Below are positions 1 through 6,120 of a stretch of 6,120 bases of DNA, in pieces. The notes under the pieces were generated by a model, which ran no database searches, was not told the DNA's origin, and saw only the letters and a list, made by a program, of their open reading frames with translations. The stretch comes from Rhodospirillales bacterium (lineage in GTDB: Bacteria; Pseudomonadota; Alphaproteobacteria; Acetobacterales; Acetobacteraceae). The position numbers and the translations under genes are program-made. Positions within the stretch are counted from its first letter, which is position 1. Every line of letters starts with the position of its first letter. Location: NCBI GenBank assembly GCA_018971905.1, contig JAGWZS010000113.1, forward strand, positions 1 to 6,120, written 5' to 3'.

Positions 1-243
1 ATTGGCGATGTAGGGAATGATCTCCCGCCTGTCCCACGCATGGTTGCCAAGGGTAATCACATCCGCCCCGGCGGCGAAGAGCGCCTCCGCCATATCCGGC
101 CCCAGCCCGAAGCCATGGGAAGCGTTTTCAGCGTTCACCACCACAAACTCGAGTTTTAGGGCGGTGCGAAGCTCGGGGATATGTTTCAGAGCCGCTTCCC
201 GGCCGGAACGGCCGAGCAGGTCACCAAGGAGAAGAATGCGCAT
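1..243 (-). CDS. YmdB/TIGR00282-family metallophosphoesterase, N-terminal part (cut by window edge)
   Basis: The first 81 residues of a calcineurin-like metallophosphoesterase of the TIGR00282/YmdB family; the rest lies beyond position 1. Family members hydrolyse phosphodiesters, and 2',3'-cyclic nucleotides are the reported substrates of Bacillus YmdB. Three family blocks are visible in the expected order: GDLLGRSGR (residues 7-15), NAENASHGFG (37-46) and TLGNHAWD (64-71). By family comparison D8, E39, N40 and N67 should be metal ligands and H68 the catalytic histidine; the later C-terminal histidines are not in view. The ATG at 243 is chosen because the hydrophobic first strand MRILLLGD begins directly there. 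A GGAG sequence lies four bases upstream (248-251), rather close. The gene starts 29 bases after the recF stop with no terminator between them, so it is probably co-transcribed with recF. The physiological role in Proteobacteria is unclear. Confidence 0.9.
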   Translation of the reverse strand, partial: MRILLLGDLLGRSGREAALKHIPELRTALKLEFVVVNAENASHGFGLGPDMAEALFAAGADVITLGNHAWDRREIIPYIAN

Positions 244-272
244 GGAGCTCCATACGATGGAACCCGGCGAAG

Positions 273-1376
273 TCAAAAATGCGGCAGCGGTTCCGGCGTG
301 CCATCCCGCAGATGATAGGGCGCCGCGGCAAGGCCCGAGAAGGTTTCGATATCCGTGCCGGTGAGCCAGGCTGGCAAATCCGCTTTGTCCAGGGCGGTGA
401 ACAGGGCCTGACGGCGCGGCGCGTCCAGATGCACCAGCGGCTCATCCAGCAGCAGGAGCGGCGCCTGCCCCCGCGCGGCGGTGATCATCATGGCGTGGCC
501 GAGCACGATGCCGATGAGCATGGCTTTCTGCTGGCCGGTGGAAGAGAGAGCCGCGGGGCGGCCAGCCGCTGCGTCGGTAATCAGCAAATCTGCTTTTTGT
601 GGCCCGTGGCCTGAGGATTTTGCAACTGTATCAGCCTGGCGCGAAGCCGCCAGCGCGCCCCGCAGCCAGTCCTCCACATCCAATGCCGGTGCCTGTTCCA
701 GCCTCTGCCAGATCGGGCAGATCAACCCCAGCCCCACGCGGGGAAACGGGTCTGCCGCGCCGGATTGAATGGTTGCGTTCAACCGTGCGATGAGGGCGGC
801 CCGCGCCGCCGTGGCCGCCACGGCATGGCGGGCCATGGAATCCTCAAGTGCCGTGGCCCAGGCGGAATCATAAGGTGGCTCGGCCAGCAGCTTGTTGCGC
901 TGGGCCGCCGCGCTTTCAAACGCCGCGATCTCGCGCGCATGGTGCGGCTCCAGCGCCACCACCAGCCGGTCCAGGAATTTGCGGCGGCCGGAGGCGGTGT
1001 CGGTAAACAGCCGGTCCATCTGCGGGGTAAGCCACACGGCGGCAAACTGCTCCGCAACCTCGCCCTGGGTGCGGGGCTTCACACCGTTCAGCCGGAACTC
1101 CCGGCGCTCAGGAGCACCCTCCACCGCGCCGGTGCCAATCTCCAGCCCGTTGTTAAACCGCGCCGCCACTGCCCAGCCCCCTGCCCCGCCCCGGCGGGCC
1201 AGCTCGGCAAACCGCGCCCCGCGCAAGCCGCGCCCCGGCACCAGCAGCGAGACGGCCTCCAGCAGGTTGGTTTTGCCCGCGCCATTTGGCCCCGCAAACA
1301 CCAAACGCCGCGCCTGCGGTTCAAAACGCAGGGCGGCGTAAGAGCGGAAATCGGCGAGGGTTAGGCGTTCGAGCGT
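273..1376 (-). CDS. recF: RecF, DNA gap-repair SMC-like ATPase
   Basis: RecF acts with RecO and RecR to load RecA on single-stranded gaps and to restart stalled forks. Motifs, numbered from the codon at 1376: N-terminal strand and FRSY element (LTLADFRSYA, about 6-15), Walker A GPNGAGKT (29-36), ABC signature STGQQK (279-284), Walker B LLLLDEP (307-313) followed by the D-loop VHLDAPRR, and the late TGTD element. The length of 367 residues fits the family (357 in E. coli). The start is uncertain. The conserved N-terminus begins right after the dnaN stop, but the only codons before it are GCA and ACG. ACG at 1376 is therefore given as a provisional non-canonical start. The first conventional start is TTG at 1304, which would give 343 residues, put Walker A at residue 5 and remove the first strand and FRSY motif. 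The gene lies in the same frame as dnaN just after its stop, so coupled translation is likely. The protein identity is certain; only the start is not. Confidence 0.93.
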   Translation of the reverse strand, partial: TLERLTLADFRSYAALRFEPQARRLVFAGPNGAGKTNLLEAVSLLVPGRGLRGARFAELARRGGAGGWAVAARFNNGLEIGTGAVEGAPERREFRLNGVKPRTQGEVAEQFAAVWLTPQMDRLFTDTASGRRKFLDRLVVALEPHHAREIAAFESAAAQRNKLLAEPPYDSAWATALEDSMARHAVAATAARAALIARLNATIQSGAADPFPRVGLGLICPIWQRLEQAPALDVEDWLRGALAASRQADTVAKSSGHGPQKADLLITDAAAGRPAALSSTGQQKAMLIGIVLGHAMMITAARGQAPLLLLDEPLVHLDAPRRQALFTALDKADLPAWLTGTDIETFSGLAAAPYHLRDGTPEPLPHF

Positions 1377-1379
1377 TGC

Positions 1380-2504
1380 TTAAACCCGCATCGGCATCAG
1401 AACATATACGGCGGAACTATCGTCCTGGTCGCGCACCAGGGTTGGCGCCGCGCCATCGGCGAAGGCGAATTCCACCTTGCCTTTAATCTGGTCCGTTACA
1501 TCCGAAAGATAACGCGCCTGAAAGCCGATTTCCAAAGGCCCGGACTGGTAATCCACCAAATCGCCGCCCAGCTCCTCGGAGGCGGAGCCCTGCTCGGCCG
1601 AGGCAGCGGAGATTACCAGCAGTTCCTTGGCCAGCGAGAGTTTCACCGGGCGATGTTTCTCTGCCGAAATGGCGGAGACACGCCCCACCGCGTCGTTGAA
1701 ATCCTTCTTGTCCACCCGCAGGATTTTGTCATTCCCGCGGGGGATGACGCGGTCGTAATCGGGGAAGGTGCCGTCGATGAGTTTGCTGGTGAGCCTCATC
1801 GTGCCGATGCTGAACTGGATGCGCGTTTCAGACAGCGCCGCCTCCACCTCGCCAGTTACTTCATCCAGCAGCTTGCGCAGCTCGGTTACGGTTTTGCGCG
1901 GAATGATGATGCCCGGCATTCCGGCCGCGCCCTCGGGCAGCGGCTCTTCCACACGGGCCAGGCGATGGCCATCTGTCGCCACGGCGCGGATCACCGGGCC
2001 ATCCTGCCCCTCGGCCGCGTGCAGATAGATGCCGTTCAGGTAATAGCGCGTTTCCTCGGTGGAGATGGCAAAGCGCGTGCGGTCGATCAGCCCGCGCAGC
2101 TCCTGTGCGGAGAGCACGAAACGGTGGCTGAGCCTGCCTGCGTCCAGCTTGGGGAATTCCTCCACCGAAAGTGCGACCAGGCTGGTGGCATAGCGCCCGG
2201 CGCGCAGGGCCAGCTGTGCATCACCGCCCGGATGGTCCAGCTCGATCACCGCGTTTTCTGGCTGGCGGCGCACGATCTCATAAAGTGTGGCGGCGGGCAC
2301 GGTGATAGCGCCGTCGCGCAGCGTTTCAGCCACCACCTCCTCAACCAGCGCGATCTCAAGATCCGTCGCGGCGATGGTGAGTCGGCCCTCTTTCACCTGC
2401 AACAGCACATTGGCCAGAATGGGAATGGTGTTCCGCTTCTCCACCACGTTCTGCACATGGGCGAGAGACTTCATCAGCGTGGCGCGATCGGCCTTGAACT
2501 TCAT
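1380..2504 (-). CDS. dnaN: DNA polymerase III beta subunit (sliding clamp)
   Basis: This is the ring-shaped processivity factor that tethers DNA polymerase III and recruits other clamp-binding proteins. The 374 residues match the family (366 in E. coli), with three clamp domains of about 120 residues each. Recognisable blocks are the N-terminal MKFKADRATLMKSL with NTIPILANVLL (about 26-36), FAISTEETRYYLNGIY (145-160), ATDGHRLA (176-183), LIDGTFPDY (242-250) and the C-terminal YVLMPMRV (367-374). The C-terminal segment lines the hydrophobic pocket that binds clamp-binding peptides. The ATG at 2504 is supported by GGAAGG at 2510-2515, five bases upstream. The TAA stop at 1380-1382 is followed within one codon by the recF reading frame. 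The gene follows dnaA after 117 bases in the usual order. Nothing in it looks degraded. Confidence 0.98.
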   Translation of the reverse strand: MKFKADRATLMKSLAHVQNVVEKRNTIPILANVLLQVKEGRLTIAATDLEIALVEEVVAETLRDGAITVPAATLYEIVRRQPENAVIELDHPGGDAQLALRAGRYATSLVALSVEEFPKLDAGRLSHRFVLSAQELRGLIDRTRFAISTEETRYYLNGIYLHAAEGQDGPVIRAVATDGHRLARVEEPLPEGAAGMPGIIIPRKTVTELRKLLDEVTGEVEAALSETRIQFSIGTMRLTSKLIDGTFPDYDRVIPRGNDKILRVDKKDFNDAVGRVSAISAEKHRPVKLSLAKELLVISAASAEQGSASEELGGDLVDYQSGPLEIGFQARYLSDVTDQIKGKVEFAFADGAAPTLVRDQDDSSAVYVLMPMRV

Positions 2505-2621
2505 GGCACCCTTCCAGACAGCGACCGAATCCCCGGATTTTGGACCGATTCGTTGCTTGAGACTAGCAAGGGGACCGGATGGAGGGAAGCGCCGCCAAAG
2601 CGCGCCGCCACGGAGGGGGAA
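2505..2621 (-). promoter_or_regulatory. dnaA–dnaN spacer with inverted repeat and two GANTC sites
   Basis: A 117-base non-coding spacer. A perfect six-base inverted repeat, CGAATC at 2526-2531 and GATTCG at 2547-2552, encloses 15 bases, and each arm contains a GANTC motif (2527-2531 and 2547-2551). GANTC is the target of the alphaproteobacterial cell-cycle methylase CcrM. A nine-base direct repeat GCGCCGCCA occurs at 2589-2597 and 2602-2610. The dnaN ribosome binding site GGAAGG is at 2510-2515. I see no T-tract terminator and no convincing -35/-10 pair, so dnaN may be read from the dnaA transcript, from a promoter I cannot recognise, or both. Confidence 0.35.
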
Positions 2622-4061
<1,440 letters not shown>

Positions 4062-4182
4062 TCTGTGTTGCCTGCCCCCGCCAAAACCGCCGCGCACCTC
4101 TCCTGCCTGGAAAACGGCCCACCCAAGGGTGCGTCACTTTCGCAGAAATGAGACGATCAAATGCGGTCAATTGAGCTTTGGA

Positions 4183-4196
4183 GTTTAGGTCTAAAC
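4183..4196. repeat. Short palindrome GTTTAG-N2-CTAAAC upstream of dnaA
   Basis: GTTTAG at 4183-4188 and its exact reverse complement CTAAAC at 4191-4196 are separated by two bases. They lie about 120-135 bases upstream of the dnaA start, in non-coding sequence. The size and symmetry would suit a dimeric repressor or activator site, but I do not recognise the motif as that of a known regulator, and a palindrome of this length can arise by chance. Confidence 0.35.
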
Positions 4197-4250
4197 CGTT
4201 CGCTGAAGCAAGCACTCAGAATCTACGCGATCGCTTCCAACGCGCTGACA

Positions 4251-4300
4251 TTTACAAAAAATTGTTAAATATCAATTTGTTAAAATATTAAAGTTTCTTA
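4251..4300. promoter_or_regulatory. AT-rich block, possible promoter or DNA-unwinding region
   Basis: Only 6 of 50 bases are G or C, in sharp contrast with the GC-rich surroundings. The octamer TTGTTAAA occurs twice in direct orientation, at 4262-4269 and 4277-4284, 15 bases apart. The block could be a promoter or UP-type element for dnaA, a promoter on the plus strand (TTGTTA at 4262-4267, then TATTAA at 4286-4291 after 18 bases), or an easily melted element. Without DnaA boxes nearby there is no direct support for an origin. Confidence 0.35.
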
Positions 4301-4348
4301 GTCCCGCAGCGCCATGGCCTTAACCGTGGTGGTGGTGGCTTTGGTAAC

Positions 4349-4394
4349 AAAAAACCCGCCGCCCCTTGTGATTACAACAAGATGACGGCGGCGG
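4349..4394 (-). terminator. Intrinsic terminator of rpsT
   Basis: On the rpsT strand CCGCCGCC (complement of 4387-4394) can pair with GGCGGCGG (complement of 4356-4363). The 23-base loop region contains a second five-base stem, formed by plus-strand CTTGT at 4365-4369 and ACAAG at 4377-4381. A single G and then six consecutive T (complement of 4349-4354) follow the stem. A strong GC stem with an immediate T-tract is the classical Rho-independent form. Its place about 50 bases after the rpsT stop fits a monocistronic rpsT and insulates dnaA from rpsT transcription. Confidence 0.88.
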
Positions 4395-4412
4395 AATAAT
4401 ATCTAAATTTTT

Positions 4413-4433
4413 AAACGGAGCTGAGCGCCGTTT
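4413..4433 (-). terminator. Weak hairpin just after rpsT, possible tandem terminator
   Basis: AAACGG at 4413-4418 and CCGTTT at 4428-4433 form a perfect six-base inverted repeat around nine bases, with a further GCT/AGC pairing inside. On the rpsT strand it begins ten bases after the stop codon and is followed by AAAAATTTAG, a poor T-tract. It could be a weak first terminator or a 3' stabilising hairpin ahead of the stronger terminator at 4349-4394. Confidence 0.35.
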
Positions 4434-4442
4434 GCAAGCGGC

Positions 4443-4712
4443 TCAGGCGGTGGCAACCGCCTTGATGCGGGCCGAAAGGCGGGAGATTTTGCGCGAGACC
4501 GCATTGGCCTTCAACACGCCCTTGCCAGCCGCACGCTGCAGCTCGGGCTGCATGTCGCGGAAGGCGGCCTGGGCGGCTGTCTTGTCGCCAGCGGCCACAG
4601 CCTCCTCCACCTTGCGGATGAAGCTGTGCACGCGGGATTTACGCGCCTTGTTGCGCGCCGTGCGCTTCAGCGTCTGGCGGATGCGTTTCTGGGCAGATGC
4701 GATATTGGCCAT
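4443..4712 (-). CDS. rpsT: 30S ribosomal protein bS20
   Basis: bS20 is a primary 16S rRNA-binding protein of the small subunit body. The 89-residue product has the family length and style: it begins [16 protein letters not shown], continues with the basic segment [22 protein letters not shown] (broken here as [11 protein letters not shown], then [11 protein letters not shown]), then [12 protein letters not shown], and ends in the Lys/Arg-rich helix around [14 protein letters not shown]. The ATG at 4712 gives exactly the conserved MANI N-terminus; an in-frame upstream start at 4778 would add a 22-residue extension that falls on the promoter. The ribosome binding site is weak (GGA five bases upstream). 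In enterobacteria rpsT is regulated by its own product at translation; nothing here shows whether that applies. It has its own promoter and terminator. The position next to dnaA is typical of alphaproteobacteria. Confidence 0.97.
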   Translation of the reverse strand: MANIASAQKRIRQTLKRTARNKARKSRVHSFIRKVEEAVAAGDKTAAQAAFRDMQPELQRAAGKGVLKANAVSRKISRLSARIKAVATA

Positions 4713-4749
4713 GATATCCGAACAAAAGAAGATGTGTAATAGAGCGCGC

Positions 4750-4778
4750 CGTCTAGACCGCCAGGGCCGCCGCGTCAA
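4750..4778 (-). promoter_or_regulatory. Putative rpsT promoter
   Basis: On the minus strand TTGACG (complement of 4773-4778), preceded by C as in the alphaproteobacterial CTTGAC form, is followed after exactly 17 bases by TAGACG (complement of 4750-4755). The -35 is close to consensus and the -10 is poor. Transcription would start near 4743 and leave a leader of about 30 bases before the rpsT ATG. The site occupies the 85-base gap after the cupin gene, which has no T-tract terminator, so some readthrough from the hslO operon is possible. Confidence 0.6.
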
Positions 4779-4797
4779 GCATTATGCGGCAAGCCCG

Positions 4798-5142
4798 CTA
4801 TTCGTGGATCACCCAACTTTTGCGCATGGCGGAGAGCACTTCCCAGGTGCCGGTGAAGCCCGGCTCGATGACGAATTTATCGCCCGGCCCGGCCTCGATC
4901 CGGCGGCCATCGTCGCCTTCCACCACGCAGGCGCCAGAGATGATCTCCATATATTCCCACTCGGTATAGGCGATGCGCCATTTGCCGGGGCTGGCTTCCC
5001 ACTCCCCGGCGGCAAGGCGGCGGGCGGCGTTTTCATAGAGCACGGTGGTGCGGGTTCTGGGTGTGCCGGCGATCAGCTTCTCCGCCGCCACCTCCTCCCA
5101 AGGCGCGGCGCCGGCACGCGGCAGCAGGGCCAGGCGCGTCAT
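4798..5142 (-). CDS. Small cupin-domain protein (Cupin_3/DUF861-like)
   Basis: A 114-residue protein that is essentially one cupin beta-barrel. From about residue 47 it carries the pattern of the Cupin_3/DUF861 group: GEWEASPGKWRIAYTEWEYM, then GACVVEGDDGR (70-80), AGPGDKFVIEPGFTGTWEV (84-102) and a closing RKSWVI. The group is named for ureidoglycine aminohydrolase-like proteins, but most small members have no known substrate. The only histidine is H113 near the C-terminus, so the usual His/Glu metal site of the barrel is missing and an enzymatic role is doubtful; ligand binding or a structural role is equally possible. The ATG at 5142 overlaps the TGA of the upstream lipoprotein gene (ATGA, 5139-5142), which points to coupled translation. 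The stop is TAG. It is probably the last gene of the hslO transcript. Confidence 0.85.
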   Translation of the reverse strand: MTRLALLPRAGAAPWEEVAAEKLIAGTPRTRTTVLYENAARRLAAGEWEASPGKWRIAYTEWEYMEIISGACVVEGDDGRRIEAGPGDKFVIEPGFTGTWEVLSAMRKSWVIHE

Positions 5143-5867
5143 GGCGTGGACCCCAGCGCCGCGGGCCCAGCCCCCGGGAGATAACCAGGCACCCCAGCGT
5201 TGCTGTTTTGGGGCGCCGCAACGGTGGCCGCCGGAGAGGTTGCCGCGGAGGGCACCGCCACACCCGGCGGGGCGGCCAGGGGGGCTGCCTGAATGCCGCC
5301 CGCCGCGGGCGCGGCCCCGATGTTTACGCCGCTATTTGTCCAGGAGACCCAGCTCGGCAGGTTTTTCTGAATCTGATACTGCAACTGCACATTCATCTGT
5401 GTCATCAACTGCTTGGTCAGCGCATAAAGGGCTGCCCGCGTATCGTCCGGATTGCTGGAGGTGGGCGCGGTCTGGCTGGCGCTCACGCTGGCCTCGGTAA
5501 AGCCGGTGGAGCGCCCGTCGGCGCTGGCCAGGTTCAAATCCACGGTCATCGCGCCAACCAGATTGCCGTTCACATTATCCACATAGGCGTTCTGCACGGT
5601 TACCGTGGCGGTGCCAGGCTGGCCGGCGGGCTGCAGACGGCTTCTCAGCATGGCCATCAGCGTGTCGGCGGGGGGCGCGGGGTCCAGCCCGGCGGCCTGA
5701 ACCTGCGAAGGGGTGGGCACATAATCATTCGCCACATTCACCTGGCTGACCTTCAGCAGGATCGGCGGGAGGTAGGAATAATCCAGCGGCTGGAAGGTTT
5801 GTACCGGCGGGGGTGCACCGCAGGACGCCAAGGCCAGGAGAGGAAGTGCGAAAACAAGTTTTTTCAT
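5139..5867 (-). CDS. Predicted lipoprotein of unknown function
   Basis: A 242-residue protein with a clear lipoprotein signal: a KK-positive start, a hydrophobic stretch (LVFALPLLAL) and the lipobox LASC, with the modified Cys at residue 16. The next residue is Gly rather than Asp, so outer-membrane sorting would be expected. Residues about 26-180 look folded, with alternating hydrophobic strands around 86-115 (TATVTVQNAYVDNV, then LVGAMTVDLNLA) and a likely amphipathic helix at 143-170 (TRAALYALTKQLMTQMNVQL). Residues about 183-242 are low-complexity, rich in Ala, Pro and Gly, and probably disordered. I do not recognise the family and assign no function. The ATG at 5867 overlaps the hslO stop (ATGA) and has AGGAG at the ideal distance. 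The 3' end overlaps the cupin gene in the same way. Membership in an hslO operon hints at, but does not show, an envelope or stress-related role. Confidence 0.88.
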   Translation of the reverse strand: MKKLVFALPLLALASCGAPPPVQTFQPLDYSYLPPILLKVSQVNVANDYVPTPSQVQAAGLDPAPPADTLMAMLRSRLQPAGQPGTATVTVQNAYVDNVNGNLVGAMTVDLNLASADGRSTGFTEASVSASQTAPTSSNPDDTRAALYALTKQLMTQMNVQLQYQIQKNLPSWVSWTNSGVNIGAAPAAGGIQAAPLAAPPGVAVPSAATSPAATVAAPQNSNAGVPGYLPGAGPAALGSTP

Positions 5868-6120
5868 TCGGGTGCTCCTGCTTCTGTCGGGTTTGGCCGC
5901 CCGGTCACGTCGTCCCGGGCAAAGCGGAAGTCAAAATTGCAGAATTCGCAGGTCATCACGATCTGCCCCTCCACCGCCATATGGTCCAGATCATCCTGGT
6001 TGAAACCTTCCAATATGCCGCCCAGGCGCTGGCGCGAGCAACGGCAGCCAAAGCTGAGCGCGCGCGGCTTGGAAACCGCCACGCCCTCACCATGGAACAG
6101 GCGGTAAAGCAGGCGCTCGG
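5864..6120 (-). CDS. hslO: Hsp33 redox-regulated chaperone, C-terminal part (cut by window edge)
   Basis: The last 84 full codons of Hsp33, a cytoplasmic holdase activated when oxidative stress oxidises its zinc-binding cysteines. The visible part covers the end of the N-terminal core/linker (ERLLYRLFHGEGV) and the whole zinc centre: a CRC pair (visible residues 25 and 27) and a CEFC pair (57 and 60), spaced as in the family (CxC, about 30 residues, CxxC). Between them lies LGGILEGFNQDDLDHM. The reading frame continues open to position 6120, so the start and most of the chaperone core lie outside. The tail after the zinc centre (FRFARDDVTGRPNPTEAGAPE) is typical in length. The TGA stop at 5864-5866 overlaps the ATG of the lipoprotein gene. 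All four zinc cysteines are present, so redox control is probably intact. Confidence 0.95.
   Translation of the reverse strand, partial: ERLLYRLFHGEGVAVSKPRALSFGCRCSRQRLGGILEGFNQDDLDHMAVEGQIVMTCEFCNFDFRFARDDVTGRPNPTEAGAPE
5875..5879 (-). promoter_or_regulatory. Ribosome binding site of the lipoprotein gene
   Basis: AGGAG on the minus strand lies seven bases before the ATG at 5867, inside the last codons of hslO. It fixes the lipoprotein start and shows that this gene can be initiated independently of coupling to hslO. Confidence 0.75.

Larger units (their letters stand above)
4062..4348. other. Gene-free dnaA upstream region
   Basis: This stretch lies between the rpsT terminator and dnaA and holds no credible gene. 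It should contain the dnaA promoter and 5' leader. Visible items are an AT-rich block (4251-4300), a GTTTAG/CTAAAC palindrome (4183-4196), the palindromes TCAATTGA (4167-4174), GCGATCGC (4227-4234) and GCCATGGC (4311-4318), and one GANTC site, GAATC at 4219-4223. On the dnaA strand a TTGACC hexamer (complement of 4165-4170) resembles a -35 box, but no reasonable -10 follows at the right distance, so no dnaA promoter is assigned. No sequence close to the DnaA-box consensus TTATCCACA was found on either strand by eye. Confidence 0.6.

Noticed and set aside
2589..2610. Tandem repeat in the dnaA–dnaN spacer
   Set aside because: Only two copies of a nine-base GC-rich word; too short to call a functional repeat array.
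4062..4097. Alternative GTG start for dnaA at 4097
   Set aside because: It would add only a 12-residue Gly/Arg-rich extension unlike a DnaA N-terminus; ATG 4061 is preferred.
4262..4291. CtrA binding site (TTAA-N7-TTAA)
   Set aside because: TTAA occurs three times, but the gaps are 11 and 4 bases, not 7.
4301..4399. Minus-strand short open frame through the rpsT terminator, ending VKAMALRD
   Set aside because: It has no ATG start before the last few codons, no ribosome binding site, and runs through the terminator hairpin and T-tract; the peptide-like look comes from an ACC repeat.
4062..4442. Chromosomal origin (oriC) with DnaA boxes
   Set aside because: No sequence near TTATCCACA was found on either strand; the best resemblance (TGTGATTAC at 4367-4375) has three mismatches and sits in the terminator loop. 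AT richness alone is not enough.
4756..4797. Terminator between the cupin gene and rpsT
   Set aside because: A GCCGC/GCGGC inverted repeat can be drawn, but it has no T-tract and overlaps the -35 box of the putative rpsT promoter.
5061..6107. Plus-strand open frame (348 codons) opposite the cupin, lipoprotein and hslO genes
   Set aside because: The opposite strand carries three genes with good start sites, lipobox and zinc motifs; this frame has only low-complexity Gly/Arg/His sequence.

Overview
The window is a chromosomal housekeeping region of a GC-rich alphaproteobacterium, probably of the Acetobacteraceae or nearby Rhodospirillales. That placement is inferred from the rpsT–dnaA–dnaN–recF order, the protein sequence style and the GC-rich codon use. 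I see no mobile element, CRISPR array, tRNA, rRNA or foreign cassette. All eight genes lie on the minus strand, so transcription runs from high to low coordinates.

In transcription order: (1) 6120–4798 holds the C-terminal end of hslO (redox chaperone Hsp33), a predicted outer-membrane or periplasmic lipoprotein of unknown function, and a small cupin protein. These three are joined by two successive 4-base ATGA overlaps and are probably one translationally coupled transcript. (2) 4797–4349 holds rpsT (ribosomal protein bS20) as a compact unit, with a recognisable sigma-70-type promoter before it and a strong intrinsic terminator after it. (3) 4348–4062 is a gene-free spacer upstream of dnaA. 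It contains a very AT-rich 50-base block, short palindromes and one GANTC site. (4) 4061–1 holds dnaA (initiator), dnaN (sliding clamp), recF (gap-repair ATPase) and the first 81 codons of a YmdB/TIGR00282-type metallophosphoesterase. dnaA and dnaN are 117 bases apart, while dnaN, recF and the phosphoesterase are tightly packed.

Functionally, dnaA, dnaN and recF form the classical replication initiation, processivity and repair cluster, and rpsT beside dnaA is a known alphaproteobacterial neighbourhood. The phosphoesterase follows recF in the place where gyrB sits in many bacteria.

No clear new biological system was found. The points worth a second look are: the conserved recF N-terminus has no ATG, GTG or TTG start codon; the rpsT terminator, read on the other strand, overlaps a valine-rich leader-peptide-like ORF with mutually exclusive pairings; GANTC sites are concentrated in the non-coding gaps around dnaA; and the cupin lacks the usual metal-binding histidines.
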